This document shows, one piece after another, positions 1-8,216 of a DNA stretch of 42,855 nucleotides. The position numbers and the translations under genes are program-made. The stretch spans positions 1 through 42,855 of the forward strand of contig JAIXZA010000100.1 of NCBI GenBank assembly GCA_027489965.1, read 5' to 3'. A model generated the notes under the pieces. That model was given only the letters and a program-made list of their open reading frames with translations. It ran no database searches and was not told the origin of the DNA. Source of the DNA: Verrucomicrobiaceae bacterium. GTDB taxonomy: Bacteria; Verrucomicrobiota; Verrucomicrobiia; Verrucomicrobiales; Verrucomicrobiaceae. The number at the start of each line of letters is the position of its first letter. Within the stretch, counting starts at the first letter, position 1.

Positions 1-1262
1 CGATACGCCGCTGTGGCAAATTCATTGGAGATCGTCGGATTCACGTCCGCTTTGTAACCACGATATGGCTTGAGCGCATTTGGGCCAAGCAAGGTGGGAA
101 TGAACTCGCGATACGAGATAGCTTGCATTTCAGCGCCGACGATGAGTCGGGCAAACTGATAGATTTCCTCATCGTCTGCGTCCGCGTTGGCGGTGCGATA
201 GAGATCCGCCCAGTAGTTATGTTCACGCATGAACAGCGTGTGAATCGCGATGAGACCCACTTGCTCATTCACACGAATGTCACCTGCAACAAAGAAGCCT
301 GGCACGGGTGGCAGTGCTGCGAGAGCCTCTGAATGGGTGGGCAGAAGATCACCATGAGCACTGGTGGAGGTCCTGAGTCGGCCTGTGCCATCGTTGGCAC
401 GCAGCGCCGCCGCACGAGCTGAATCAGAGCCATAGATATGAGAGGCATCGATCCATGCTGTGACAGCACTTTTTTGTTCTCTCACTCCAAGCACGGATTC
501 ATAGGCACTGCGATTCAGCCCCATGGTCACGCTGCCTGAGTTGGTGGGATCAAAGGAGGGATCACCTGCTGGCACGGCGATCGGGAAGCTTTCAGCTGGA
601 TCAGCCGTTGGTGTCTCATCCAGATCGTGATCCAGGAACTGTCCCCACTGCCAGAGGAAGTCACTGGCCCCACGGCGGTTCGGACGTAGGTTTTGCTGGT
701 TGGCAACAGCATTGCTGACCACACGGGCGCTGGGCCGAGTCGCTCCAGAAGGCGCACCGACTCCATCGGCATACGTATTGGGTGCAAGGCGAACAAAAGG
801 TTTGTCCGGCGTGCCCCAAGCGGTGCTTGTCAGGTTGTTCGAGCTCCCATCCGTTGCGCGGAATTCAGGGGGTAAAATAAACGAAGTCGGCAGACTAGGA
901 GGTAACGGCTGCCCTGCATTTTGTCCAGGCATCGGCGGACGCTGACCTTGTGGTGGTTGACCTTGTGGTGGCTGACCTTGCGGGGGTTGACCTTGTGGTG
1001 GTTGGCCTTGTGGTGGTTGGCCTTGCGGTGGTTGGCCTTGCGGTAGTTGACCTTGTGGTGGTTGACCTTGTGGTGGTTGTTTCTTGGGATCAGGTCGTGG
1101 CAGCATGGCTGGACCGCTTGGTGGAGTCATGGCAGCTGGTGGCCTCGTGCCAGCGGGTGGCGGTGGTTGTTGAGCCGTGGCTGCGCTGGTGACGCTGCTC
1201 AGAGCAAGAGCGACAACTGCTGGGACCCAGCGGTTCATGATTCGATGGTTGTAGGTTTTCAT
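1..1262 (-). CDS. Animal-type (myeloperoxidase-like) haem peroxidase, secreted, C-terminus cut by window edge
   Basis: The open frame runs from ATG at 1262 off the left edge (420 codons seen, no stop). Residues 1-28 look like a signal peptide. Then comes a Pro-rich stretch, nine QPPQG-type pentapeptides (about residues 62-105) and a catalytic domain. The motif QFLDHDLDE carries D211 and H212, matching the haem-linked Asp and distal His of myeloperoxidase. The motif RVNEQVGLIAIHTLFMREHN carries R330 and E333, matching the catalytic Arg and second haem-linked Glu. The proximal His lies beyond the window. The family uses H2O2 to oxidise halides or organic substrates; here it would act outside the cytoplasm. 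An in-frame ATG at 1238 would also give a signal peptide. An AraC-type regulator lies directly upstream on the same strand. Family is near certain; substrate unknown. Confidence 0.93.
   Translation of the reverse strand, partial: MKTYNHRIMNRWVPAVVALALSSVTSAATAQQPPPPAGTRPPAAMTPPSGPAMLPRPDPKKQPPQGQPPQGQLPQGQPPQGQPPQGQPPQGQPPQGQPPQGQPPQGQRPPMPGQNAGQPLPPSLPTSFILPPEFRATDGSSNNLTSTAWGTPDKPFVRLAPNTYADGVGAPSGATRPSARVVSNAVANQQNLRPNRRGASDFLWQWGQFLDHDLDETPTADPAESFPIAVPAGDPSFDPTNSGSVTMGLNRSAYESVLGVREQKSAVTAWIDASHIYGSDSARAAALRANDGTGRLRTSTSAHGDLLPTHSEALAALPPVPGFFVAGDIRVNEQVGLIAIHTLFMREHNYWADLYRTANADADDEEIYQFARLIVGAEMQAISYREFIPTLLGPNALKPYRGYKADVNPTISNEFATAAY
948..1079 (-). repeat. Nine 15-bp tandem repeats encoding a Gln/Pro/Gly linker
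   Basis: Plus-strand unit is TTGTGGTGGTTGACC with one to three base changes per copy, nine copies, all in frame with the haem peroxidase on the minus strand, giving QPPQG (one copy QLPQG). It sits between the signal peptide and the peroxidase domain, so it is probably a flexible spacer or a surface/wall-interacting segment. Such repeats can change copy number by slippage in steps of five residues. Confidence 0.9.
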
Positions 1263-1265
1263 CGT

Positions 1266-1332
1266 CTGTTGTGTTATGTGTTTTGGAACGTGGCGTTGCT
1301 GGCACGAACCAGCGTTGTCACACACACAACAG
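1266..1332. other. Nested inverted repeats between peroxidase and AraC-type genes
   Basis: CTGTTGTGT (1266-1274) is complementary to ACACAACAG (1324-1332), and a short inner stem GCTGG/CCAGC surrounds CACGAA near 1299-1312. The element lies in the promoter/leader of the peroxidase gene and just past the 3' end of the AraC-type gene. It could be a regulator-binding site or leader structure. There is no T-run typical of an intrinsic terminator. Confidence 0.35.
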
Positions 1333-1412
1333 ACCACTCCTGTGTTAAGGAATTATGTCCTCAGAGCCTGAGATTTGTGAAGGGATGGTAAATGTTTCCA
1401 CCATTTGCCTTC

Positions 1413-2243
1413 TCAGGCCGTCAAACAGGTCTCTTGGTTACCCAATTTCAGGCGACTGCGGAACTCCGTGGGACTCTCGCTGGTGATTCTGCGGAAGCTT
1501 CTGTTAAAATGGGAAAGGGACTGGAAGCCGACATCATAAGCCACTTCGGTGATCCGACAGGAAGGCCGCATTAGCATGCGGCGGGCTTTTTCCACACGGG
1601 CATGATTCACAAAATCAGTGAATGTTAGACCGGTCGCCTTTTTAAACAACTTACAAAAGTGGAACAGGCTGACATTAACGGCGTTCGCCACAGCTTCGAG
1701 ACTGAGGTTTTCAGCGAGGTGATCATGGATGAAAGCCTTGGCATTGCGCACGACATCGGGTTCGTGAGTCGTCTGCGCAAATAGCATCCGATGGGCGTTT
1801 TCAGCGAGTTGTGAAGCAAAGCTGGCCAAGACGATCTTCGCAGCATTGTATCGTTCGACTGCGGTTGTCGGATGGCTGTCAAAGTAGGCTTTAGCTGCTT
1901 TAATTTCAGCGGCGCTTTTATCGTCGGCCAGCATCTCACGGGCCACGTCATGAAAGGCTTCATCTCCCGGGGGGATGAGTCGCGTCGATCCTGTCTGAAT
2001 AAAGGCGATGGTGTTTTTCCCGATCTTTACAGGCACCCGAGTGACGGCAAGGCCGCCCTCGAAGGAGGTTTTGGTCTCAAGTACATCATGCTCATTCTCC
2101 TGGGCTGGCGTCAGACTTAACTTAAGTGCAGTGAGATCATAGAAAGCACTTTGCTGAAGGCTGAAAAGAGGGCTGTCGGCCAAAGTTTGAATGAAACGTG
2201 CTTTGCTGGAAGGCGTGGTGGCTTTGGTTGTCTTTGCATTCAT
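1413..2243 (-). CDS. AraC-family transcriptional regulator with PocR-like sensor domain
   Basis: A 276-residue protein. The C-terminal ~100 residues form a typical AraC double helix-turn-helix: the first HTH includes LSLEAVANAVNVSLFHFCKLFKKATG, and the second contains the family signature around ITEVAYDVGFQSLSHFNRSFRR. The N-terminal ~160 residues resemble the PocR ligand-binding fold (segment near RVPVKIGKNTIAFIQTG). The ATG at 2243 was chosen because an upstream GTG at 2312 only adds a low-quality extension. The gene is co-directional with, and 150 bp upstream of, the haem peroxidase, so it is a plausible regulator of it (inference). Ligand unknown. Confidence 0.88.
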   Translation of the reverse strand: MNAKTTKATTPSSKARFIQTLADSPLFSLQQSAFYDLTALKLSLTPAQENEHDVLETKTSFEGGLAVTRVPVKIGKNTIAFIQTGSTRLIPPGDEAFHDVAREMLADDKSAAEIKAAKAYFDSHPTTAVERYNAAKIVLASFASQLAENAHRMLFAQTTHEPDVVRNAKAFIHDHLAENLSLEAVANAVNVSLFHFCKLFKKATGLTFTDFVNHARVEKARRMLMRPSCRITEVAYDVGFQSLSHFNRSFRRITSESPTEFRSRLKLGNQETCLTA

Positions 2244-2472
2244 AAGAGTCAGTTGGGTTGATGTTGACCTTCCGATTATGAATGAACTGCAGTGTTCCGA
2301 TATTGTGGTCACATACGGCTTCTCTTGTCCGTAGTGCCCGCAATAAGGTGTAGTGGAAACCAGTAGCGCAGTAGCCAGACCCGCAATCCATGAGAAAAGA
2401 CTACCGCTCGCCGCAGCAAGAAGAGATCACCAACACCGCTCTTCTAACCAACCAATTTCCAGATCAACCCAA

Positions 2473-3807
2473 CTACTTAAACACGCGCTTCAAGACTGCT
2501 TTTTCTTCGGGTGTCAATGACTCACGCCAGACCTGCTGACCGCCTTGACCCTGATTTTGGGTCCTCCCAGCGGCTTGCGGACCGGCGTATGTTTTATCCA
2601 CGTCATGTTTCCCATCTTGCAGATTTAAAAGCGTGCCAAGCTGGGCTTTAGACATGTCTTGATTCACCACGGCCTCTGTCTTGTAAGTGCCAAAGTTGTT
2701 TTCTTCCTCAGACAAGGTCAGCGGCGCGGTGCCTGGGCCGCGAGTGATGCCACCGTTGCCTGGGCCTTCACCCTCCCCTTCTCCTAGGCCGCCCCGACCT
2801 TCAGCTAGCTGGTCATCTTCTCCTTCTCCATCCCCCAAAAAACCTTTGCTGGGGGCCATTTCACTCATGCTGTCGCTTTTTTGTTTCAACGAGTCACGCA
2901 GTTGATTGAGCTGTTCTTGAGAGAGTGATTTCAGGTTCTTGGGATCAATCTGCGACAGTTCCTTTAAGAGCTGCGGGTCCAGCTTCATGCCCCCATTTTT
3001 CATGCCTTCCAGCGCCTCACTGTATTCTTTGAGCATCTGCTCTTTGGCCTGCTCAGAAAGCTTGCTCGCGTAATTTTGCAGCGTATTCAGGCTGCGTTCA
3101 GCATCAGCCATGTCACGGGCCATGTTGCCGATCTCACGCTGGAGCTGCTCTTTGAGTGTATCACTGGCATTGAGGCTTTCATGGCTGAACCATTTCTCTT
3201 GCTCCTGATCACGCAGGGCATCAATCTTAGCGGCCTGCTCTTCTTTTTCTTCGGGAGTAATGATCTTCTCTTCCTCCAGCTTTTCTAGCCAATCGTCCAT
3301 CTGCTGCCAGGCCTGCGGTTCCACAGTCGGCAGCACAGAAGCAGCATCTGGAGTGATGGGTAAATAGAGTGCTGCGGCTAAACACAGAGCGTAAAGAGCA
3401 AAGGGAACACCCACGTGGGACCAGCGCCATTGCAGACCATCAATCTGCTGTTTCGGCAGTTCTGGCCAAACTCCGCGTCCCAAGTCTGCCACGGAGAGAG
3501 CATTGTAGAGATGCATCTGAGACTCCAGCCGCACCAGCGCATCCTGACGAGAAATAAAACGTCTCTTTGCCAACAGAAAACTCGTCAAAACTAAGATCAA
3601 AACAGTACCTACAAGCCAAGGCCAGACTTGATTCAGCTGAATCTCGACTCCACGGGACCTCTGCCAAATAATCACGGCGAAGGCTAGGGTACCAGCGACC
3701 ACCATCAGAGGCGACAACTGCTCCAGCAGCCAGCCGGCATTCACCTTCCGTGCCGTCTGACTGGCTAGTCGATGCCACCGTGCTGCGAGTGTGACCTGAT
3801 CATTCAT
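2473..3807 (-). CDS. Membrane protein with long coiled coil and Gly/Glu-rich segment, function unknown
   Basis: A 444-residue protein. Hydrophobic segments lie near residues 30-48, 63-82 and 133-150. After them comes a Glu/Lys/Gln-rich helical region (about 165-320) with heptad-like spacing, then a Gly/Glu-rich low-complexity stretch (about 325-360) and a short charged tail ending TPEEKAVLKRVFK. The topology recalls large membrane proteins found beside MoxR/DUF58/von Willebrand genes in Verrucomicrobiota and Planctomycetota, but none of those partners is present here, so that link is only a guess. The start ATG at 3807 has no in-frame alternative close by. It is certainly coding (long clean frame, consistent composition), without an assigned function. 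Confidence 0.8.
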   Translation of the reverse strand: MNDQVTLAARWHRLASQTARKVNAGWLLEQLSPLMVVAGTLAFAVIIWQRSRGVEIQLNQVWPWLVGTVLILVLTSFLLAKRRFISRQDALVRLESQMHLYNALSVADLGRGVWPELPKQQIDGLQWRWSHVGVPFALYALCLAAALYLPITPDAASVLPTVEPQAWQQMDDWLEKLEEEKIITPEEKEEQAAKIDALRDQEQEKWFSHESLNASDTLKEQLQREIGNMARDMADAERSLNTLQNYASKLSEQAKEQMLKEYSEALEGMKNGGMKLDPQLLKELSQIDPKNLKSLSQEQLNQLRDSLKQKSDSMSEMAPSKGFLGDGEGEDDQLAEGRGGLGEGEGEGPGNGGITRGPGTAPLTLSEEENNFGTYKTEAVVNQDMSKAQLGTLLNLQDGKHDVDKTYAGPQAAGRTQNQGQGGQQVWRESLTPEEKAVLKRVFK

Positions 3808-3856
3808 GTGGATCAGTGTATCGTTTTAATGCCACTCGCCAAGCACGAGTCTTATC

Positions 3857-4477
3857 TCACTTGGCTTCCTGGAGCTTTTGTTTCTCCTCTAACTTGTGGC
3901 GGAATTTAGCGACCTTTGGACCAACAACGACTCGGCAATATCCAGCGGTCGGATTATTCGCGAAGTATTCCTGGTGATAGTCCTCGGCTGAGTAGAATTT
4001 TTTCAAAGGTACGATCTCCGTCACGATCTTCCCGGTCTGCTCCTTCTGCGCTTCAGCCATGGAGGCCTCAGCGATCTTCTTCTGCTCCTCATTCAGATAC
4101 ATGATGGTAGAGCGATACTGTGTGCCGATATCGTTTCCCTGCTGGTTTAATGTGGTCGGGTCATGCGCCAACCAAAAAAGATCAATGATGTCCTTGTAGC
4201 CAATGATCGCCGGATCGAACTCGATCTGCACGACCTCTGCATGGCCAGTATCTCCCTCGCAGACTTGCTTGTAGGTCGGATTATCCACCGCACCGCCAGC
4301 ATAGCCACTGATGGCCTTTTTCACGCCTTTGAGCATTTTATACTGAGCCTCCACGCACCAGAAGCAACCGCCTCCGATGATGGCTGTTTCAGTTTTACCC
4401 GCAGGCGCAGGATCAGCAGCAGAGATAGGAGTGATGATGGCAGACATGGCGGCAAAAAGAGTTAACAGGGTTTTCAT
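3857..4477 (-). CDS. msrA: Peptide-methionine (S)-S-oxide reductase, exported
   Basis: A 206-residue MsrA. The family motif GGCFWCVE is at residues 36-43, with catalytic Cys38 and Glu43. The motifs YAGG, GDTGHAEVV and QYRST follow in the usual order, and a C-terminal GYCRVVV (Cys near 181) can act in recycling. Residues 1-21 form a signal peptide, so the enzyme should repair oxidised methionine in periplasmic or secreted proteins; many MsrA proteins are cytoplasmic. No MsrB domain is fused and none is nearby. It fits with the haem peroxidase further along the same strand as oxidative-stress equipment, though the two genes are not adjacent. Confidence 0.95.
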   Translation of the reverse strand: MKTLLTLFAAMSAIITPISAADPAPAGKTETAIIGGGCFWCVEAQYKMLKGVKKAISGYAGGAVDNPTYKQVCEGDTGHAEVVQIEFDPAIIGYKDIIDLFWLAHDPTTLNQQGNDIGTQYRSTIMYLNEEQKKIAEASMAEAQKEQTGKIVTEIVPLKKFYSAEDYHQEYFANNPTAGYCRVVVGPKVAKFRHKLEEKQKLQEAK

Positions 4478-4624
4478 GGTCGCGGATGGTGAATGATAGA
4501 TTAGGTGCGACTACTCATGCGTTACGATGGCAGTCAAACTTTCAGATGAAATAGAGTTCGTCTATGGGAACACGTTTGGCAGAAAATATTCCATGATTCT
4601 CAAAAAAGGTTCCGTGCCGAGGGA

Positions 4625-5572
4625 TCATTTCCCGTGCGGCTCAAAAAGCACGCGTTCACATTCTGCCTTCCTCCGATCACTCCGGCACAGCCAATGCCAG
4701 CGGCGGATCTCTGTGATGAAGGACTGCGGAGGTCCACTCAGAATGCGGAAACTTCCCAGTAACTCCGCCCCATCATGCACCTTTAGCGAGCGCGCGGCCA
4801 CGGATCCACTCAGCGTGCCTCCGGGCATCAGCGTCACCGGTCCCTCGCAGAGAAAGTCGCCAAAAGCATCTCCAGAGATAACAATCTCCCGCGCCTTCAC
4901 CTCGTGCAGGAAAGTCGCCTCAGTCCGTGCCGCGACCTCCACACGTTGGGCATGCACAGGCTCAGCAATCAGGCAGCTCTCCTCAAACACACGACAATCT
5001 GGAATGTCAGATTGCGCCACCGACTCCACACGACTCAGCTTTTGCAGGCAGACTGGGCAAGTCGGTGTCGAGCAGTCACCTGCCGTGGCTATGGTGAAAA
5101 AAAAGTCACTGCGCTCAGCCGGCAGTCCCTGCAGCACCGCATACAGAGCCGAAGCATCCACCGTCTCGATCCGGTGCTCCTGCGCTGCCAATAGAGCTGC
5201 GGGCGTAAAGCCTCCCGGAGAGACCAAAATACCCCGAGCCTTATTCGCCGTCAGAATTTCACGGGCAAAATGCATCACGCTCGTCGGAGTCGCCCCCCAT
5301 TCATTCCAGCCAGCGATTTTTACCAAAGCCCGCTGAGGGTGGGCCGTCGTCGGCCGCTCGATCATCGCAAAGACCACTGATCCATCTTCTAAAACCACCG
5401 ATCTTGCCAGCTCACAGCCACTGTGGGAGGCAATTGCCCTCACAAGTTCCGCGATGCGTAGCCAGTCCAGACTCACGATCAGCTCCTGACTCCAGTGATC
5501 TCCGGCAGCGGTGATCAGCTCTCCCTGCTGGGAAAAACCAGCCTCGGCAAGAGTGACAAAGGGATCAAGCAT
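4625..5572 (-). CDS. Fusion of Mrr-like restriction-endonuclease fold, Cys-rich knuckle and bactofilin-like domain
   Basis: A 315-residue protein without signal peptide. Residues ~25-150 follow the Mrr_cat layout: helix, strand, a second strand ending in an ALVKIAGWNEW segment, then ...MHFAREILTANKARGILVSPGGFTPAALLAAQ, as in Mrr enzymes (GVLVTTGxFTxxA). The usual (E/Q)xK active-site motif is not clearly kept: only VK is seen. Next comes CSTPTCPVC (three or four Cys), a possible metal knuckle. The remainder (about 195-275) shows short alternating strands such as EVKAREIVISGDAFGDFLCEG and GTLSGSVAARSLKVHDGAELLGSF, typical of the bactofilin beta-helix. The first half may be a catalytically dead DNA- or ligand-binding module. 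Function unknown. Confidence 0.7.
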   Translation of the reverse strand: MLDPFVTLAEAGFSQQGELITAAGDHWSQELIVSLDWLRIAELVRAIASHSGCELARSVVLEDGSVVFAMIERPTTAHPQRALVKIAGWNEWGATPTSVMHFAREILTANKARGILVSPGGFTPAALLAAQEHRIETVDASALYAVLQGLPAERSDFFFTIATAGDCSTPTCPVCLQKLSRVESVAQSDIPDCRVFEESCLIAEPVHAQRVEVAARTEATFLHEVKAREIVISGDAFGDFLCEGPVTLMPGGTLSGSVAARSLKVHDGAELLGSFRILSGPPQSFITEIRRWHWLCRSDRRKAECERVLFEPHGK

Positions 5573-5739
5573 GGGAGATGGATTGAGCTTAACGGTTCAT
5601 AGATCCAAAAAGTCCATATTTCATGGTGAATCTTGTGTTTGCTGAAAACCGGAGCAAAAGGCAAGATCTAACCGCAGAAGAACGTGTTTTACCTCTTGCT
5701 AGCCCCCCGTCTGGTGGTTAACCGTCGCTCTTTAAAGCC

Positions 5740-6735
5740 ATGTTCGACTTTTCGCATTCCATGCCACGCTTCCTTTTCCTGCTCATCACCCTGCTTACGC
5801 TGAGCCAATTCTCTGCTCAGGCCGAGTCCAACGGCATCGCTGCCGTCGTCAACGGCAACGTCGTCACCAAGTCCGAAGTGCGCGACGCGGTCAATGCCCA
5901 GGAGCAAATCCTGCGCTTCCAGCTTCAAAGCAATCCCGACACCCTTGCACGTGAACTGGCTAACCTGCGCTCCACAGCCTTAGACAGCCTCATCGACCGA
6001 GAGCTCGTACTCGCCGAGTTCAAACGCCTCGGAGCCGTGATCAAAGCCCAGTGGGTCGATGACGATATCAACGGCATCATTCGAGACAGCTTCAAAGGCG
6101 ACCGAGACGCCTTTGTCAAAGAGATCGCCAGCAGCGGCATGACCCTGAAAAAATTCCGTGCCCTGCGTGAAAAGATGATGATCGTCCAAGCCATGCGTGG
6201 CAAGCAAGCCTCCCAACAGGCACCAGCCACCCCAAAAGAAGTCGAAGACTTCTACAACAAAAACATCGACCAATGGCGTGAAGGCGGCATGATCAAAATC
6301 AGCACCATCACCATCCCCCGCTACAGTGGAGAGGCCAGTGCCACCCCCGAAAGCCAGCGTAAAATAGCTAACGAAATCCGAGGCAAGCTGCTCAAAGGTG
6401 CCGACTTTGCCACGACCGCCAAAACCTACTCCCAAGACAGCCACGCCGAAGACGGTGGTGCCTGGGATTGGATGGCCAAAGACCAGATGAAGCCCTCTAT
6501 CGCAAGCGTCGCCTTCCTTTTAAAGACCGGAGCCATCAGCGAGGTCATCGACGATGAAGCCGCCTACATCATCATCTCCTGTGACGCCATCAAGCACGGC
6601 ACCGCCAAGCCCCTCAAAGAAGTCCGCCCTGACATCGAACGCGCCATCCAAGCCGAAAAATCCAAAGGCGTCATCGACAAATGGATGGAAGGCCTACGTA
6701 AGCGCTCCGTCATCAAGAAGTTTGGTTGGAATTAA
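5740..6735 (+). CDS. SurA/PpiC-like periplasmic peptidyl-prolyl isomerase and chaperone
   Basis: A 331-residue protein with a signal peptide ending near SAQA (residues ~10-30). The SurA N-domain begins IAAVVNGNVVTKSEV and includes LDSLIDRELVLAEFKRLG. One parvulin-type rotamase domain covers roughly residues 175-290 (ISTITIPRY..., ADFATTAKTYSQDSHAEDGGAWDWM, ISEVIDDEAAYIIISCD). SurA-type proteins escort unfolded outer-membrane proteins through the periplasm. Only one rotamase domain is present; E. coli SurA has two. An internal ATG at 5761 (MPRFLFLL) is an equally good start and gives a more typical signal peptide. No lptD or pdxA neighbour is present. Confidence 0.9.
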   Translation: MFDFSHSMPRFLFLLITLLTLSQFSAQAESNGIAAVVNGNVVTKSEVRDAVNAQEQILRFQLQSNPDTLARELANLRSTALDSLIDRELVLAEFKRLGAVIKAQWVDDDINGIIRDSFKGDRDAFVKEIASSGMTLKKFRALREKMMIVQAMRGKQASQQAPATPKEVEDFYNKNIDQWREGGMIKISTITIPRYSGEASATPESQRKIANEIRGKLLKGADFATTAKTYSQDSHAEDGGAWDWMAKDQMKPSIASVAFLLKTGAISEVIDDEAAYIIISCDAIKHGTAKPLKEVRPDIERAIQAEKSKGVIDKWMEGLRKRSVIKKFGWN

Positions 6736-6767
6736 TTTACCCATCGCATTCATCATCGCTCCGCTTG

Positions 6768-6998
6768 ATGACTTTGGCCTATCAATCCTTGATGTCAGCA
6801 GCCTTGCAGCTAGCACCAGAAGAGCGCTGCCAGTTGGCAACAAACCTCTGGGAGTCCACACTCATTGCCGTGGATGCAGCAGATGAGGATTTGGAAGCGC
6901 TCTTGGATCAGAGGGAAGCAGATCTCGAACAAGACACTTCCAATGAAATGAGTCATCAAGACTTCATGGATCACTTCGCCACTAGACGCCGCGCTTGA
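6768..6998 (+). CDS. Antitoxin of addiction-module type (PF09720-like)
   Basis: A 76-residue protein. The segment LMSAALQLAPEERCQLATNLWESL-like near the N-terminus is the hallmark of the 'putative addiction module component' family, followed by an acidic helix (DAADEDLEALLDQREADLEQD) typical of the toxin-binding part. The ATG at 6768 was preferred to an upstream frame opening; MSAALQL at 6792 is a second option. It overlaps the downstream ParE-like toxin by 4 bases, the normal antitoxin-then-toxin order. It would bind and neutralise the toxin; whether it represses its own promoter cannot be told. Confidence 0.82.
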   Translation: MTLAYQSLMSAALQLAPEERCQLATNLWESTLIAVDAADEDLEALLDQREADLEQDTSNEMSHQDFMDHFATRRRA

Positions 6999-7285
6999 AA
7001 CTAACCTTTCACCGTGCGGTGCAGGCTGAAGTAAATGAGGCATGCAATTGGTATGACGAGCGCAAGGACCGTCTTGGTGACGAGTTTTTTCAAGCGGTAG
7101 AAAGTGTGCTTGCTTCTATCGGCAAAAATCCCCAAGCATTTCCATTGGCGAATGCAGGCCGAAGGAAGGCTCCATTGAAGCGTTTCCCATATACGAACTT
7201 TTATCGCATTCACCCTGATCGAGTACGGATTCTATCCATTCGCCACGATAAAAGGCACCCCAACTACGGAAGCCTGAGAAAGTAG
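6995..7285 (+). CDS. RelE/ParE-family toxin
   Basis: A 96-residue basic protein with the ParE/RelE plan: LTFHRAVQAEVNEACNWYDERKDRLGDEFFQAVESVLASI (two N-terminal helices) and a C-terminal sheet APLKRFPYTNFYRI...RVRILSIRHDKRHPNYG. The RIHPDRVRILSIRHDKRHP motif is characteristic of ParE-like members. It starts with TTG inside the antitoxin stop (TTGA overlap), so its translation is probably coupled and kept lower than that of the antitoxin. The target (gyrase or mRNA) cannot be decided from sequence. Confidence 0.87.
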   Translation: MKLTFHRAVQAEVNEACNWYDERKDRLGDEFFQAVESVLASIGKNPQAFPLANAGRRKAPLKRFPYTNFYRIHPDRVRILSIRHDKRHPNYGSLRK

Positions 7286-7303
7286 CGGACCTTTAAAACT
7301 GAA

Positions 7304-8128
7304 CTAATCCTCAGACATCGCCTCACCGATCTTTGCAGCGCAGTTTCCCAGGATGAAATTGTGGTCCTGTCCGGCCTCCTCATGCAGAGTCACCACCACT
7401 GGATACGCTGCCGCTAACTCGCGCCCCATCGAGACTGGGATCACCTCATCTGCCGTGCCGTGAAAGATCGTCACCCGAGCGCCCTGTTGCACCACAGCCG
7501 CCAGAGATTTCTGGTTATCGAAACGGTGTAAGTTCAAATAACACAGCGGCCAGCCCAGCACCCGCCGCCCCATCTCCGTCATCGTCGTAAAGGGAGCGAT
7601 CAGCACCACCTTCCTCACCGCTTGATCCTGGGCAGCCATTAATCCTGCCGCACAACCCAGCGAATGCCCAAGCACCGCTAAGCGAGGCCGCAGAGCCTCT
7701 GGGGTCATTTTCAAATGCCCCGCCAGAGCCAAGACCGCAGCCTGAGATGACTCCCTGATCGATTTTGGATTTGGCTTCCCCTCGCAGTCGCCATAGCCCG
7801 GATAATCCACCAGTAGATAACCAAAAGAAGCATCCCACTCATTTCGAAAAGCCAGCCAATCCAGCGCGCGCGATCCATTGCCCGCAAAGCACATCCAGAT
7901 CGTCCCCGCAGTACCGTCCCTCGCTGGCACATAATGCGCCACCTGCCGCCCCTGCCCCGTCGCATACTCCAGCACCACACCATTGTGCTTTTCCAGCGTC
8001 CGCTTATTCCCCTCATGATAAGGCTGCGGATAATAAATGATCTTTGACTGACACCCCAGCAGCAACAGCACCGGAATCAACATCAGCCAAAAAAGAGTCA
8101 TCGAAATAAATCGCGCCAGTTGCATCAC
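7304..8128 (-). CDS. Alpha/beta hydrolase, predicted lipoprotein
   Basis: A 274-residue protein. An N-terminal hydrophobic helix ends in a lipobox-like LLLGC with Cys26 as the lipidation site. The alpha/beta-hydrolase core has an LVDYPGYGDCEG loop, the nucleophile elbow GHSLG (Ser156), and Asp227 (HGTADEVI) and His256 (QDHNFI) completing the triad. It resembles the BAAT/'serine aminopeptidase-like' lipoprotein hydrolases. The substrate is unknown; an ester or peptide is likely. It converges with the toxin gene (18-bp gap) and diverges from blaI, so the BlaI operators at 8230-8265 could in principle also affect it. Confidence 0.88.
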   Translation of the reverse strand: MMQLARFISMTLFWLMLIPVLLLLGCQSKIIYYPQPYHEGNKRTLEKHNGVVLEYATGQGRQVAHYVPARDGTAGTIWMCFAGNGSRALDWLAFRNEWDASFGYLLVDYPGYGDCEGKPNPKSIRESSQAAVLALAGHLKMTPEALRPRLAVLGHSLGCAAGLMAAQDQAVRKVVLIAPFTTMTEMGRRVLGWPLCYLNLHRFDNQKSLAAVVQQGARVTIFHGTADEVIPVSMGRELAAAYPVVVTLHEEAGQDHNFILGNCAAKIGEAMSED

Positions 8129-8216
8129 CGTCGGAGACTAACCGCTCAGAGACCATTCCAGCCAGCTCAAATTCCTACTTTTCAACAAACGACTTTTTCA
8201 GGCCAAAACTTTGTTA

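Noticed and set aside
950..1192. Plus-strand frame with VVDLVV/VVGLVV repeats, looking like a membrane protein
   Set aside because: It is the opposite strand of the in-frame QPPQG repeat of the peroxidase, whose frame continues through recognisable catalytic motifs.
4527..5336. 269-codon plus-strand frame
   Set aside because: Lies over the minus-strand Mrr/bactofilin-like gene; rich in Ser/Arg/Cys without any domain, a typical antisense frame.
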